Source: Methanofollis sp. (lineage in GTDB: Archaea > Halobacteriota > Methanomicrobia > Methanomicrobiales > Methanofollaceae). From it: DNA of 64,000 nucleotides. The position numbers and the translations under genes were made by a program. This document shows positions 16,867 through 25,631 of this stretch, piece after piece. Positions within the stretch are counted from its first letter, which is position 1, and each line of letters begins with the position of its first letter. The stretch lies in assembly GCF_028702905.1 (NCBI RefSeq), contig NZ_JAQVNX010000001.1, positions 31,100-95,099 on the forward strand. Reading direction: 5' to 3'. The notes beneath the pieces are model-generated. The model was not told the origin of the DNA and made no database searches. It was given only the letters and a program-made list of their open reading frames with translations.

Positions 16867-17181
16867 TTAATCGTATTCACGCCAGGTGTGCCCGCACTCG
16901 GTGCAACGGAAGAAACGCACCTCACTCTCATCAGCAGCGCGGAGCTGGCGCAACCACCAGAAGGCGAGGTTATTCTCACACTTCGGACACCTGGCCTGGA
17001 TCGTCGGGAGGGTCTTCATCTTCTCCTCCTCGTCCACGATCGTGATCTCCTTCTCCACGCGGGTGGTCGTGATCTTCATCCCGGCCTCACTCTCGATGGC
17101 CTGGATATAGCCGCACCTGCGGCACTTCATCTGCCCCCCGGACGAGATCATCATGGTGTTGCACTTTGGACAGAATAACAT
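16867..17181 (-). CDS. tfs: Transcription factor S (TFIIS/RPB9-like)
   Basis: 104 residues with two zinc ribbons. The N-terminal one is CPKCNTMM...CRRCGY and the C-terminal one CPKCENN...FFRCTECGHTWREYD. The C-terminal ribbon has acidic AADESEVRFF, matching the catalytic DE hairpin that stimulates RNA polymerase to cleave backtracked transcripts. A standard-length archaeal TFS. The ATG at 17181 begins directly with the first ribbon (MLFCPKC). Located 63 bp from tRNA-Leu and divergent from artA. Confidence 0.93.
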   Translation of the reverse strand: MLFCPKCNTMMISSGGQMKCRRCGYIQAIESEAGMKITTTRVEKEITIVDEEEKMKTLPTIQARCPKCENNLAFWWLRQLRAADESEVRFFRCTECGHTWREYD

Positions 17182-17322
17182 TCAGATATTATTGGGAGGC
17201 ATGCAAGATTAAGGCTTGGTTGGCTGATCATACACGGCACAGAGAGGTTTTGCCGCAGATTGAAGGGCGAGATCGGCCGCCTTAAGAACTCTTAATTAGG
17301 TGAGTGGGACAAATAGTGGGTG

Positions 17323-18147
17323 ATGGACGAATACCTTCTCTTTGCAGCGTTCGCCTTATTTGTTCTCTTCCTCATACCCGGACGCCACCGGCCGTATGCA
17401 GGTATCGGCGGCTGGCTCGCCATGTCCCTCTACCTCTTCGCGGAGGTCCCCTATTTCCTCTCCATCAACAACTTCCTCTACCCGACACTCGCCCTCCTCT
17501 CCCTCCCCTTCCTGTACGTGACGGCGAAAAGGCTGCTCGCCGGGGACGACCATATCGGCCACCTCACCCGCGCCGCGGCCGTCGCTGTTCTCCTGTACCT
17601 CCCCTTTGCCTACACGCCCCTCGGAGAATGGCTGATCCAGATCGTCATCGACCAGATCGGCTGGTGCCTCTCCGCTCTTGGCATCGCCTATACCATGCCT
17701 GAATGGGACATGTTTGCCGGGAACGGCCTGAAGGTCCAGATCATCCTCGGGTGTACCGGCATCCAGAGCATCGCTATCATGCTCGGCGTCGCCGCCGCAG
17801 TCCCGAGCAACCTGCGGCAGAAAGCCATCGCCGCCCTCCTCATCGTCCCGACGATCTATCTCCTCAACATCGGGAGAAATGTCTTCGTGATCCTCGCGTA
17901 TACAGGACAGTGGTTCCCGTACCTCCCCGAGATCGCAAGCAACGGAGAATACGGCTACGAGAGTTTCTTCTGGGCCCACAACGTCCTCTGCGAACTCGGG
18001 GCGCTGGTAGCACTGATCGTCATCGCGTACGCCCTCTTCATCATCATGCCCGGCCTTGCGGCAATGGCAGACGGCCTGTATCAGGCCTTCCGCGACGACC
18101 TCACCGGTGCGATCTCACGGCCTCAGGGGAGCGACCTTGAGAGGTAG
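17323..18147 (+). CDS. artA: Archaeosortase A
   Basis: 274 residues with about seven or eight hydrophobic segments. The transpeptidase-like triad of the exosortase/archaeosortase family is visible: Cys144 in LGCTGIQS, Arg185 in LNIGRN and His219 in FFWAHNV. ArtA cleaves C-terminal PGF-type sorting signals of surface proteins and attaches them to archaeal lipid. GTG 17320 immediately precedes ATG 17323 and either could start translation. It converges with, and overlaps by 25 bp, a CDP-alcohol phosphotransferase. No PGF-CTERM substrate is encoded in the window. Confidence 0.88.
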   Translation: MDEYLLFAAFALFVLFLIPGRHRPYAGIGGWLAMSLYLFAEVPYFLSINNFLYPTLALLSLPFLYVTAKRLLAGDDHIGHLTRAAAVAVLLYLPFAYTPLGEWLIQIVIDQIGWCLSALGIAYTMPEWDMFAGNGLKVQIILGCTGIQSIAIMLGVAAAVPSNLRQKAIAALLIVPTIYLLNIGRNVFVILAYTGQWFPYLPEIASNGEYGYESFFWAHNVLCELGALVALIVIAYALFIIMPGLAAMADGLYQAFRDDLTGAISRPQGSDLER

Positions 18148-18755
18148 GCGATCCTCTGGATTGCCGAGAGATTTGTGCAGACCGCAATGAGGATCACTGC
18201 AAGCCCGGGGAAACCCGCGGCAGCGCCGACGATAAGAGCGATCAGGGTCTCGGGACGGCCGAAGAAACCGACGCCCTCAAGGGGGTCGTGGATCTTCCCG
18301 TCCACCCGCTCCGTAAACCCGACCTCGGCATAGACCACCGGCTTGATGAAGGTGTTGATCATCGAGCCGAAGATGGCGACGGCGACGACGGCGAAGTCCG
18401 CGGCAGGCGGGAGAGGGAAGTACCCGGAGACGACCGCCACACCGGAAAGCCCGATGCCGAGGAGGGCGAGGGCGTCGACATATTTGTCAAAGACCCAGTC
18501 GATGACCGCCCCGAACTTCGTCTGGCAGTGCTTCTTCCGTGCCACGGTACCGTCCACCAGGTCAAGGATGGCCGAGACAAGGAGGAGGAGGGCGCCTGGA
18601 AGAAACAGGCGCTCGGCAAAGGCGACCGCACAGCAGATCCCGGCAAGAAGAGAGAGGTACGAGATCTGATTGGGACTGATGCCGGCCCTGACAAAAAAAT
18701 CAGCGATCGGCTCGAGTTTTGATATGAGACGCGGCCTCAGCGCCGTTATATTCAT
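18123..18755 (-). CDS. CDP-alcohol phosphatidyltransferase, probable archaetidylinositol-phosphate synthase
   Basis: 210 residues, ~5-6 membrane helices. It carries the family signature D-x2-D-G-x2-A-R-x8-G-x3-D-x3-D as LDLVDGTVARKK...FGAVIDWVFDKYVDAL, in which the four Asp bind the catalytic metals. It transfers a phospho-alcohol onto CDP-archaeol at the membrane. The length and the N-terminus (LEPIADFFVRAGISPNQIS) suggest the inositol-phosphate type rather than archaetidylserine synthase, but I cannot settle the acceptor. Its convergent partner artA also depends on polar membrane lipid. Confidence 0.8.
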   Translation of the reverse strand: MNITALRPRLISKLEPIADFFVRAGISPNQISYLSLLAGICCAVAFAERLFLPGALLLLVSAILDLVDGTVARKKHCQTKFGAVIDWVFDKYVDALALLGIGLSGVAVVSGYFPLPPAADFAVVAVAIFGSMINTFIKPVVYAEVGFTERVDGKIHDPLEGVGFFGRPETLIALIVGAAAGFPGLAVILIAVCTNLSAIQRIAYLSRSLP

Positions 18756-18852
18756 GACAGGATAGTAGAACTGCCATGAGGATAAGCATTGCTTCGCCGG
18801 GATACCTGACCATACCCTCTTTTAAACCCCGGGGTGATATTAGACTGAGATT

Positions 18853-19536
18853 ATGTCTGCTCCATCACTACGGCCCCACGTGCTGATGATGTCGGAGATC
18901 ACGGTCGACGGGAAGCTGACGCTCAAAAGAGGCGCTTCCAGCAAAATTCTCATGAAACACATGGCCCATGAGACCGAGATCCTCCTCCACAAGACCCGCG
19001 CAGAGTGTGACGCCATCATGGTGGGGTCGCACACCATCGCCATCGACAACTCCTTCCTGACCGTCAGACTGGCGCCGGGAAAGAGCCCGATCCGGGTCAT
19101 CCCATCGAGCATGGCCGACATTCCCCTCACTGCCAATGTGCTCAACCGCGACGCCCGGACGGTGATCGCCGTCTCCGAACAGGCCCCCGCGGAGAAGGTC
19201 GCCGCCCTCCGGGAGAAGGGTGTCGACGTCGTCGTCTGCGGGAAGACGCACATCGACCTCCCTGAACTGATGGCGGTCCTCAGGAGAGACTACGGCGTCA
19301 AAAAGATGATGATCGAGGGCGGGCCGACCCTCAACTGGCACATGCTCAGGCACGGCCTGGTCGATGAGATCAGGCTCATCCACCTCCCCTTCATTGTGGG
19401 CGGCGAGGACACTCCCTCCCTTGTCGGCGGGATGCACATCGAGTCGGAGGACGAGATGATCCGTCTCAGACTCCTGCGCCACTACCTCTGCGGGAGCAAC
19501 CTGGTGACCGAATACGCGGTCAGTTACGGGGACTGA
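18853..19536 (+). CDS. arfC: 2,5-diamino-6-ribosylamino-pyrimidinone 5'-phosphate reductase
   Basis: 227 residues, RibD C-terminal/RIB7-type reductase fold. Motifs: MMSEITVDGKLTL at the N-terminus (substrate loop), AIMVGSHTIAIDN, and MMIEGGPTLNWHMLRHGLVDEIRL, where the EGGP loop binds NADPH. It reduces the ribosyl side chain in archaeal riboflavin synthesis, a route that also feeds coenzyme F420. The ATG at 18853 follows a TATA-like stretch at about 18836-18842. sppA starts directly after the stop codon, so they share a transcript although their functions differ. Confidence 0.88.
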   Translation: MSAPSLRPHVLMMSEITVDGKLTLKRGASSKILMKHMAHETEILLHKTRAECDAIMVGSHTIAIDNSFLTVRLAPGKSPIRVIPSSMADIPLTANVLNRDARTVIAVSEQAPAEKVAALREKGVDVVVCGKTHIDLPELMAVLRRDYGVKKMMIEGGPTLNWHMLRHGLVDEIRLIHLPFIVGGEDTPSLVGGMHIESEDEMIRLRLLRHYLCGSNLVTEYAVSYGD

Positions 19537-19539
19537 GTG

Positions 19540-20352
19540 ATGAACAGCCTCCTTGCCGATATCGAGCGCGCACAGAAACGGCGGAGGCTGAAAAAGAATC
19601 TCAGCATTCTTGCCGTCGTCGGACTCATCGCCGCGGCCGTCGCTGTCACCGTATTGCTCATGTCACCGATCGGTGAGGGCGACGTCGCCGTCATCCGCGT
19701 CGAGGGAACGATCCTTGCCGGCGACTTTTCGGGCGGCGGGTATGCAGGGAGCGAGTATGTCGGGCGCGAGGTCCGCACGGCGGCCGACGACCCCTTTGTC
19801 AGCGCGATCGTGCTGCGCGTCAACAGCCCGGGCGGCAGTCCGGCGGCGGCGCAGGAGATCGTGCGCGATCTGGAGTATGCACGGGCGAAAAAACCGGTCG
19901 TGACCTCGATGGGAGACGTCGCCGCCTCGGCTGCCTATATGATCTCGGCGCACACCGACAGGATCTACCTTTCGCCGGATACGATGACCGGGAGCATCGG
20001 GGTGATCTGGCTCTTCCCCGACGAGAGCGAGTGGATGGAAACGGAGGGGAGGAAGGTCGAGGTGGTGAAGTCGGGAGAGCAGAAGGACATGACCTCCCCG
20101 TACCGCTCCCTGACCGTGGAAGAGCAGTCCTATGCGAGACAACTCGTGAACGAGAGCGCCGACGACTTCATCGCCGACGTGACGGCACAGCGGCCGGTGG
20201 ACCGCTCGGAGATCGCCTCGGCCCGCCTGATACGGGGCGAGGAGGCGATCGGCATCGGCCTTGCCGATGAGGTGGGCAACCTCTTTGACGCCATAGAGGG
20301 TGCCCGCACTCTCGCGGCCGTCAGATCATCGCCAGAGGATCGGCCTTCATGA
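19540..20352 (+). CDS. sppA: Signal peptide peptidase SppA-type serine protease
   Basis: 270 residues. Residues ~22-42 form one membrane anchor (LSILAVVGLIAAAVAVTVLL), followed by an S49/ClpP-crotonase-fold domain. Hallmarks: NSPGGSPAAAQEI, then SMGDVAASAAYMIS with the nucleophile Ser after GDVAA, and TMTGSIGVIW. It degrades leftover signal peptides in or at the membrane. A GTG at 19537 abuts the arfC stop; ATG 19540 is the next codon and either may be used. The 3' end overlaps convergent truD by 32 bases. Confidence 0.88.
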   Translation: MNSLLADIERAQKRRRLKKNLSILAVVGLIAAAVAVTVLLMSPIGEGDVAVIRVEGTILAGDFSGGGYAGSEYVGREVRTAADDPFVSAIVLRVNSPGGSPAAAQEIVRDLEYARAKKPVVTSMGDVAASAAYMISAHTDRIYLSPDTMTGSIGVIWLFPDESEWMETEGRKVEVVKSGEQKDMTSPYRSLTVEEQSYARQLVNESADDFIADVTAQRPVDRSEIASARLIRGEEAIGIGLADEVGNLFDAIEGARTLAAVRSSPEDRPS

Positions 20353-21592
20353 ACTCCCGGCAGATCGTCGTCGCATAGTGGCCGGGTGGGAGGGTGAAGG
20401 CGAGGGAGACGTCCTGTCCCTTCACCTCCGTCACAATCTCTGTTTTCACGTTGATGGGCCGGAGGGTTCCGGCATAGTGGAGGTGCACGAATGCACCGGC
20501 ACGCTCGAAGTGCTCTGCGGTGATCCCGTCCTCAGCAAGGAGCGCAGCCATCCTCTCGTCGTTCCTTCCCTCGGTGCGGAATGACCCGGCACCTGGGAGG
20601 AAGAGGGCGACGGCACACCTGCCGCGGCCGATATGGACTGAGACTATTCGACGGTTCGCTTCGGTCACGATGTCCTCCCTGCCGTTCGTGAAGACGAGAC
20701 GCTCGCCGGGCAGGGGTTCGTCGAGGCCGGTGCCGTCGGCGCAGCGGAGGGAGAGGACGCGGTTGAAGAGCCAGGACTGGTAGGCCGAGACAAACATGGA
20801 GAGGAGTTTTGGCGGGAGGTTCTGGAGAGCCCCGCCAGAGTCGCCGGGGTGGGCGGCAAGGTACGAGAGCACCGAACGCTCAAAGCCGAGGTGGGCGGGG
20901 AAGGCGGCGATCGCCGCCTTTGCGTTGCGGGTCTCAAGATAGGCCCGCCGCGTCTCCTGCACCTCGGGCGTCTCGTCAGGGCAGGCGAGGCCGACATAGG
21001 TGTCGACCGCGGCATCGTAGTCGCCCCGCAGGATCTCCCGGCCGACGAGGTGGGTGACAGGCCGCACGACGCCGAAACGCTGGAGGCCGAAGTAGTTCGG
21101 AAACCCTGCCGCCGCCGCAGAGACGGAGGACGCAACCGTGTCGGCAAGGTCGTCAGCGGTGCAGTCCCTGATGGTGATCGCAAACCTGTTCCCCGCAAGG
21201 GCGCCGAGGGAGAGGGCGTGCTGGGTCATGCCGAGGGGTTCGATCTCCATGTCCCTGATCCGGAGGTCCTTCACGGCCTCCGCCTCGCCACCATAGATGG
21301 TGATGTACTGGGTGGTGAGGGCGTTCTTGTCCTTGGTGCCGGCCCAGGCGATCCGCCTGTGCGAGATGCCGAGGGCCGCCGCGATGGACTTCATCGCGTG
21401 CTGGTGCTCCCAGTTCCGCTTCGTGAGTTTGCAGAGGAGATACGGCCCCTCTCCCAAAGGGCCGCCGAGGGGCATCTCCTCGACCGTAAAGTCCTCGGGT
21501 TCCTTCCTCAGGACGCCGCCGATCCCGGGCGTTTCCGTGGCGTACCATGATATCCCGAGGGTGTCCTCCACTGGATAGGGGGTGTGCATCAT
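20321..21592 (-). CDS. truD: tRNA pseudouridine(13) synthase TruD
   Basis: 423 residues. The family signature AGTKDKNALTTQ (about residues 84-95) holds the catalytic Asp, and FxNYFGLQRFG appears as FPNYFGLQRFGVVRP. The enzyme converts U13 of certain tRNAs to pseudouridine. Its start codon overlaps the stop of pth2 (ATGA-type overlap, with two tandem ATGs at 21592 and 21589), so the two tRNA-related genes form an operon. Somewhat longer than bacterial TruD, typical for archaea. Confidence 0.92.
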   Translation of the reverse strand: MMHTPYPVEDTLGISWYATETPGIGGVLRKEPEDFTVEEMPLGGPLGEGPYLLCKLTKRNWEHQHAMKSIAAALGISHRRIAWAGTKDKNALTTQYITIYGGEAEAVKDLRIRDMEIEPLGMTQHALSLGALAGNRFAITIRDCTADDLADTVASSVSAAAAGFPNYFGLQRFGVVRPVTHLVGREILRGDYDAAVDTYVGLACPDETPEVQETRRAYLETRNAKAAIAAFPAHLGFERSVLSYLAAHPGDSGGALQNLPPKLLSMFVSAYQSWLFNRVLSLRCADGTGLDEPLPGERLVFTNGREDIVTEANRRIVSVHIGRGRCAVALFLPGAGSFRTEGRNDERMAALLAEDGITAEHFERAGAFVHLHYAGTLRPINVKTEIVTEVKGQDVSLAFTLPPGHYATTICREFMKADPLAMI

Positions 21593-21951
21593 AGGAGTTG
21601 CAGCCCGCCGGTGATGCGGTCGAGTTCCTCGCTCTTTGCCGGGCCGAGGCCGAGGGCGGTGACGGTGCCGGGCGGGATCTCGGTGAGCCCCGCGTCCTGA
21701 ATGAGGGAGCAGGGGATGCCGGCGGCTTCGGCAGCCATCTTCAGGGCGTGCAGATCCCGCTCACCGGCGACCTTCAGCGCCACCTTTTTCTGCCCCTCTG
21801 AGTACCACGCCTTCTTCGCTTCTTTTCCTGCGTGCTCGTAGGCGCCGATGGCGGCATGGGCCATCTGCACACACTTCTTGCCGCAACTCATCTTGATGTC
21901 GGTCCTGATGACCAGACACTGCTTCCACTTGAATACGGGCACTTCGGACAT
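21589..21951 (-). CDS. pth2: Peptidyl-tRNA hydrolase Pth2
   Basis: 120 residues from ATG 21951. The protein shows the compact archaeal/eukaryotic Pth2 fold: KQCLVIRTDIKMSCGKKCVQMAHAA (catalytic region with K and the GK-x-x-x-QxxHA motif), and the C-terminal DAGLTEIPPGTVTALGLGP. It frees tRNA from stalled peptidyl-tRNA. An upstream in-frame extension of 48 residues is unlike the family and is rejected. Upstream of truD with a 4-base overlap. Confidence 0.93.
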   Translation of the reverse strand: MSEVPVFKWKQCLVIRTDIKMSCGKKCVQMAHAAIGAYEHAGKEAKKAWYSEGQKKVALKVAGERDLHALKMAAEAAGIPCSLIQDAGLTEIPPGTVTALGLGPAKSEELDRITGGLQLL

Positions 21952-22582
21952 CCTGATCCTGTTGGCGCGGCAGAGCAATAAGGCCTGACCATATCCTCTG
22001 ACCTCGGGGTGATTTTTGGGAAGAGGTGCCGATGGATCTCTCTGCCCCAACTCTGGAGAGAACTTCCACGATTGGACCGATGCCTGGGGGTTCACTCAAA
22101 AACCTACGGTTCGTGGCACATCGAAGATGTGCCAGAACCGGAAAATGCTCTGCATTTTCTGCTTTCTCAAGCTCGCTCCGCTCGTATCTCCCTGGACCCC
22201 TACTCTGGATTGATCCAGAGAAAACGGAACAGAGATTCTGGAGAGGGGATTGCAGACCCCTGCCTATCCTAACACGGGGGGACCGGGGGGCAACAGCCCC
22301 CCGGAGGAATGCACTGATCCACGAGCCTTCCCCGTACAGGTCACCGGGGGATTACTCGAAGACTTCGTCTTCTCGTGCTCCCTTCGGTCGCAGCCCCCAT
22401 ACCTCGAAAATCAGAGATTTTCTCAAACTCGCTATCGCTCGTTCCCCGCTCAGGATTGACTCCGGGAAGGCAGGCAGGAGAATGGAATGAAGAGGTCGAT
22501 TGTCATCCGTCTCTCCATCCTTAGGGACGAATCCCATGTTTATAGTGATGTTCAAGTAGAGAGGGGGGCAGATTATCTCTGC
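21952..22582. repeat. Hairpin-rich dispersed intergenic modules (copy C cluster)
   Basis: About 630 bp with no supported gene. Contains a GC hairpin GGGGGGACC-GGGGGGC-AACA-GCCCCCCGG at about 22279-22306, small palindromes such as GAAGACTTCGTCTTC (~22357-22371), and the module core in the same orientation as copy A (22403-22442, with AAACTCGCTATCGCTCG). A second, weaker core-like stretch (CTCAAGCTCGCTCCGCTCG) is near 22167. The last ~60 bases (TATAGTGATG near 22540) probably include the promoter of the reductase gene. Confidence 0.5.
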
Positions 22583-23752
22583 ATGTTTGACGTTGCGGTG
22601 GTCGGGGCCGGGCCGACAGGGAGTGCGGCGGCGCGCGCCTGCGCAGATGCGGGGCTGTCTGTTCTCTGCATCGAGGAACACGCTGCTCCTGGCTTTCCCG
22701 TCCAGTGCGCCGGCCTCCTCTCGGTCAAGGCCCTCGAAGAGTGCCGGGTCTCTGAAAGGTCCGTCTTGAACCGGGTCCAGGGCGCAAGGGTAGTTGCCAG
22801 CACCGGGGCAGAGCTCAAATTCGACGGCGGGGTGACGAAGGCCTCGGTCGTCGACCGCGCACGCCTCGACGCCGAGATGACAGCGGCCGCGGCAGACGCC
22901 GGGGCCGAGTTCTGGCCGAAGACCACCGTTGTCGGGAGAGAAGAAGGACGTCTTATGACCCGCGGGGCCTTCGGGAGAAGGGACGTCGAAGCGCGGCTGT
23001 ATATCGCCGCGGACGGGCCGCGGGGCGGGATGGCGCGCATGCTCGGCATGGCGCGGTCGCCGGTCTATCTATCCGGCATTCAGGCCGACGTCCCCCTCGA
23101 CATGGATACCCGCTTCGTGGAAGTCCACCCCGCCGCCGCCCCGCAGTTCTTCGGCTGGGTGATACCGACAGGCGAGGGGCGGGCACGGGTCGGCCTCTGC
23201 GGGATGCGCAACGTAAAGGAGGACTTTCAGAAGTTCGCCGGGCCGTACATGACGAGCTGTACCCACCTTGTCACCGGCACGATCCCACTCGGCCCGATGC
23301 CGCGGACGTACGGCCACCGGACCCTCTTTGTCGGCGACGCCGCGGGGCTTGCAAAGCCGACCTCCGGCGGCGGCATCTATACCGGCGTGCGGGCGGCGCG
23401 GCACGCGGCCAGCGTCGCCCTCTCCTGTTGCGAGAGAGGTGACTTTTCCGACGCCGCTCTCGCCGACTACGAACAGAGGTGGCAGGCCGATTTCGGCCGC
23501 GAACTCGCCCTCGGCATGCGCCTTTCCCGGCTCAGACAGGAACTTTCCGCAGCGCAGACAGACGCTCTCATTGCAAAGATGGCAGACCCCGCGATCACCG
23601 ACCTGATCGTGCGCTACGGCGATATGGACCGCCCCGGCATTCTTGCTCGCCGCCTTCTCACGAAACCCTCCATCATTATGTCGCTTGGCACAATAGTCGG
23701 GCCTTCAGTATGCGCTTTTTTGAAAGAACTCGCAATCGGCGCGAATAGATAA
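22583..23752 (+). CDS. Geranylgeranyl reductase family FAD protein
   Basis: 389 residues. N-terminal dinucleotide-binding motif FDVAVVGAGPTGSAAARACADAG (GxGxxG), then the family PVQCAGLLS with a conserved Cys, and the second FAD motif LFVGDAAGLAKPTSGGGIYTGVRAA. These enzymes saturate the isoprenoid chains of archaeal ether lipids (or of menaquinone/chlorophyll precursors elsewhere). Whether this copy reduces membrane lipid or another prenyl compound is undecided, as methanogens carry several paralogues. ATG 22583 is the first codon of the Rossmann strand. Confidence 0.85.
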   Translation: MFDVAVVGAGPTGSAAARACADAGLSVLCIEEHAAPGFPVQCAGLLSVKALEECRVSERSVLNRVQGARVVASTGAELKFDGGVTKASVVDRARLDAEMTAAAADAGAEFWPKTTVVGREEGRLMTRGAFGRRDVEARLYIAADGPRGGMARMLGMARSPVYLSGIQADVPLDMDTRFVEVHPAAAPQFFGWVIPTGEGRARVGLCGMRNVKEDFQKFAGPYMTSCTHLVTGTIPLGPMPRTYGHRTLFVGDAAGLAKPTSGGGIYTGVRAARHAASVALSCCERGDFSDAALADYEQRWQADFGRELALGMRLSRLRQELSAAQTDALIAKMADPAITDLIVRYGDMDRPGILARRLLTKPSIIMSLGTIVGPSVCAFLKELAIGANR

Positions 23753-23791
23753 TACTTATATTCTGGAACGTGCTACCAAAGTATGGTCACC

Positions 23792-24430
23792 ATGCACATT
23801 CCAGACGTCTTTATTCCCCTCTGGCAGAGCGCCATTTACTGGGTCATTGCTCTGATATTCATCGGCCTCGCCTTGCGGTGGGCACGAAACGAACTCGACG
23901 ACGAGAAGGTACCCCTCATCGCCGTCCTTGCCGCCGGGATCTTCGCCATCCAGGCATTCAACCTCCCGGTCGGCATGGGAACAACCGGTCACCTTGTCGG
24001 CGGGGCCCTTGCGGCAATCCTCCTCGGTTCCCCCTATGCCGCGGTCTTCATCCTCACCCTCGTGCTCCTTGTCCAGGGTGTCGTCTTCGGAGACGGCGGA
24101 CTCACGACGATGGGCGCCAACATCATCAATATGGGCGTCATCGGCGGGTTTGTCGGGTTCTACACATACAAAGGAGTGATGGGCATTGCAGGGAACACTT
24201 ACCTCTCCGCAGGCGTCGCCGCCTGGTTCGCCTGCGTCATACCGGCACTCTGTGCATCCATCGAGATGTTCCTCGCCGGCACCTTCCCGCTCGTCGAGGG
24301 CATGATCGCGATGGGCACCTACCATGCGGCCATCGGTATCATCGAGGCCGTCATCACCGCCGGTGCGATCTACCTCATCGCCTCGGCGCGGCCTGACCTC
24401 ATGAAGACAGTCAAGGGGGTGGCGGCATGA
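23792..24430 (+). CDS. cbiM: CbiM/NikM, substrate-binding membrane subunit of an ECF cobalt/nickel transporter
   Basis: 212 residues, ~6-7 membrane helices. In this family the processed N-terminal Met-His coordinates the metal, which fixes the start at ATG 23792 (MHIPDVFIPLW) rather than the ATG three codons upstream. The motif GMGTTGHLVGGALAAILLG is also metal-proximal. The protein captures Co2+ or Ni2+, both heavily used in methanogens (corrinoids; F430 and hydrogenases). Begins the cbiMNOQ operon. A TATA-like ATACTTATATTC lies at 23753-23764. The metal cannot be told from sequence alone. Confidence 0.9.
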   Translation: MHIPDVFIPLWQSAIYWVIALIFIGLALRWARNELDDEKVPLIAVLAAGIFAIQAFNLPVGMGTTGHLVGGALAAILLGSPYAAVFILTLVLLVQGVVFGDGGLTTMGANIINMGVIGGFVGFYTYKGVMGIAGNTYLSAGVAAWFACVIPALCASIEMFLAGTFPLVEGMIAMGTYHAAIGIIEAVITAGAIYLIASARPDLMKTVKGVAA

Positions 24431-24765
24431 TGGAGACGAAGCAGTTCGTCGCCCTCGGTGTCATCGTTGCCATCCTGATCGGCGTCACCGCCGTCTTCTT
24501 TGCCGCGGGCGATCCCGACGGCCTGGAGAGCACGGCCCTTGTTGTCCTGGGCGAGAAGAGTCTCACCGGACCGACACCCGAAGACGCCGACCCCGAAGCC
24601 GTCGGCCAGGACGTCGGCTTCGAGTACGAGGCACCCATGCCTGATTACACGATGGGAGAGGGGGCCGGCAAGATGGGTGAGGTCATCGCCGTCGTCGTCG
24701 GCATCTTCCTTGCCCTTCTCCTCGTCCTCGGTGCCGGCAAGGCAGTCACTGCCTCAAAACACTGA
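24427..24765 (+). CDS. PDGLE-domain (CbiN/NikN-like) membrane subunit
   Basis: 112 residues with two membrane helices (residues ~8-26 and ~85-103) flanking an extracellular loop. The loop starts with the signature GDPDGLESTAL, after which the domain is named. It assists CbiM in metal loading. Translation is coupled to cbiM through ATGATG overlapping its stop. A T-rich run (TCTATATCTTTTTTTACC, ~24766-24783) separates it from cbiO and could act as a partial terminator or internal promoter. Confidence 0.85.
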   Translation: MMETKQFVALGVIVAILIGVTAVFFAAGDPDGLESTALVVLGEKSLTGPTPEDADPEAVGQDVGFEYEAPMPDYTMGEGAGKMGEVIAVVVGIFLALLLVLGAGKAVTASKH

Positions 24766-24797
24766 CTCTATATCTTTTTTTACCAAACAGGGTACTG

Positions 24798-25631
24798 ATG
24801 CATATTATCGAGACCCGCAACCTCACCTTCGCCTACCCGAACCGGCCTCCGGCCCTGAACAACGTGAACTTCATTGCCGGCAGGAAGGCACGGATAGCGG
24901 TGATCGGGGCGAACGGCGCGGGAAAGAGCACCCTCTTCAAGCACCTCAACGGCATCCTGAAGCCGACGTCGGGCGAGGTACTCATCCACGGCGAGCCTAT
25001 CACAAAGGCGAACCAGAGGGAGGTGCGCAAGATGGTCGGCATCGTCTTCCAGAACCCTGACGATCAGGTCTTCGCGCCGACGGTCGAGCAGGACATCGCC
25101 TTCGGACCGACAAATCTGGGTCTCGACGAGGAGACGATCCACCACCGGGTGGAGAGCGCAATCCGCCTTCTCGATCTCGACGAGATGCGCGACCGCCCGC
25201 CCCACCAGCTCTCCGGCGGGGAGAAGAAGCGCGTCGCCATCGCCGGCATCCTGGCCATGGAGCCCCAGGTGCTCGTCCTCGACGAACCGACGGCGGGACT
25301 CGACCCGCAGGGCGTCGCGGATCTGATCTCCTTTATCAACACCCTGCCCGAGCGTTTCGGCATGACGGTGATCTTCTCCACCCACCACCTCGACCTGGTG
25401 CCAGAACTGGCCGACTATGTCTATGTGATGGACCGCGGCGCAGTCGTGGCAGCGGGGATGGTGCCTGAGATCTTCTCGCAGGCCGACCTCCTGACGCGGA
25501 CCCGCCTCGACATCCCTGTGCTCCAGAGGCTGATGCGGTCCCTGCGCGAGGCCGGCGTCCCCCTCGGCGAGGGCTACACCTATACCGAGGTCGAGGCGGC
25601 GTTCCTCTCCGCATACCGGGGGAGGCAATGA
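24798..25631 (+). CDS. cbiO: CbiO, ATPase of the cobalt/nickel ECF transporter
   Basis: 277 residues, ABC ATPase. Walker A GANGAGKST, Q-loop VFQNPDDQVFAPTVEQDIAFGP typical of ECF ATPases, signature LSGGEKKRVAIAGI, Walker B VLVLDEPTAGLDP and H-loop STHHLD. It powers metal import together with CbiQ. A C-terminal ~70-residue extension is normal for this subfamily. Its stop overlaps the cbiQ start. Confidence 0.93.
   Translation: MHIIETRNLTFAYPNRPPALNNVNFIAGRKARIAVIGANGAGKSTLFKHLNGILKPTSGEVLIHGEPITKANQREVRKMVGIVFQNPDDQVFAPTVEQDIAFGPTNLGLDEETIHHRVESAIRLLDLDEMRDRPPHQLSGGEKKRVAIAGILAMEPQVLVLDEPTAGLDPQGVADLISFINTLPERFGMTVIFSTHHLDLVPELADYVYVMDRGAVVAAGMVPEIFSQADLLTRTRLDIPVLQRLMRSLREAGVPLGEGYTYTEVEAAFLSAYRGRQ

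Noticed and set aside
23765..23791. NikR-like operator before cbiM (GTGCTAC...GTATGGTCAC)
   Set aside because: The half-sites are unequally spaced and do not form a proper inverted repeat.
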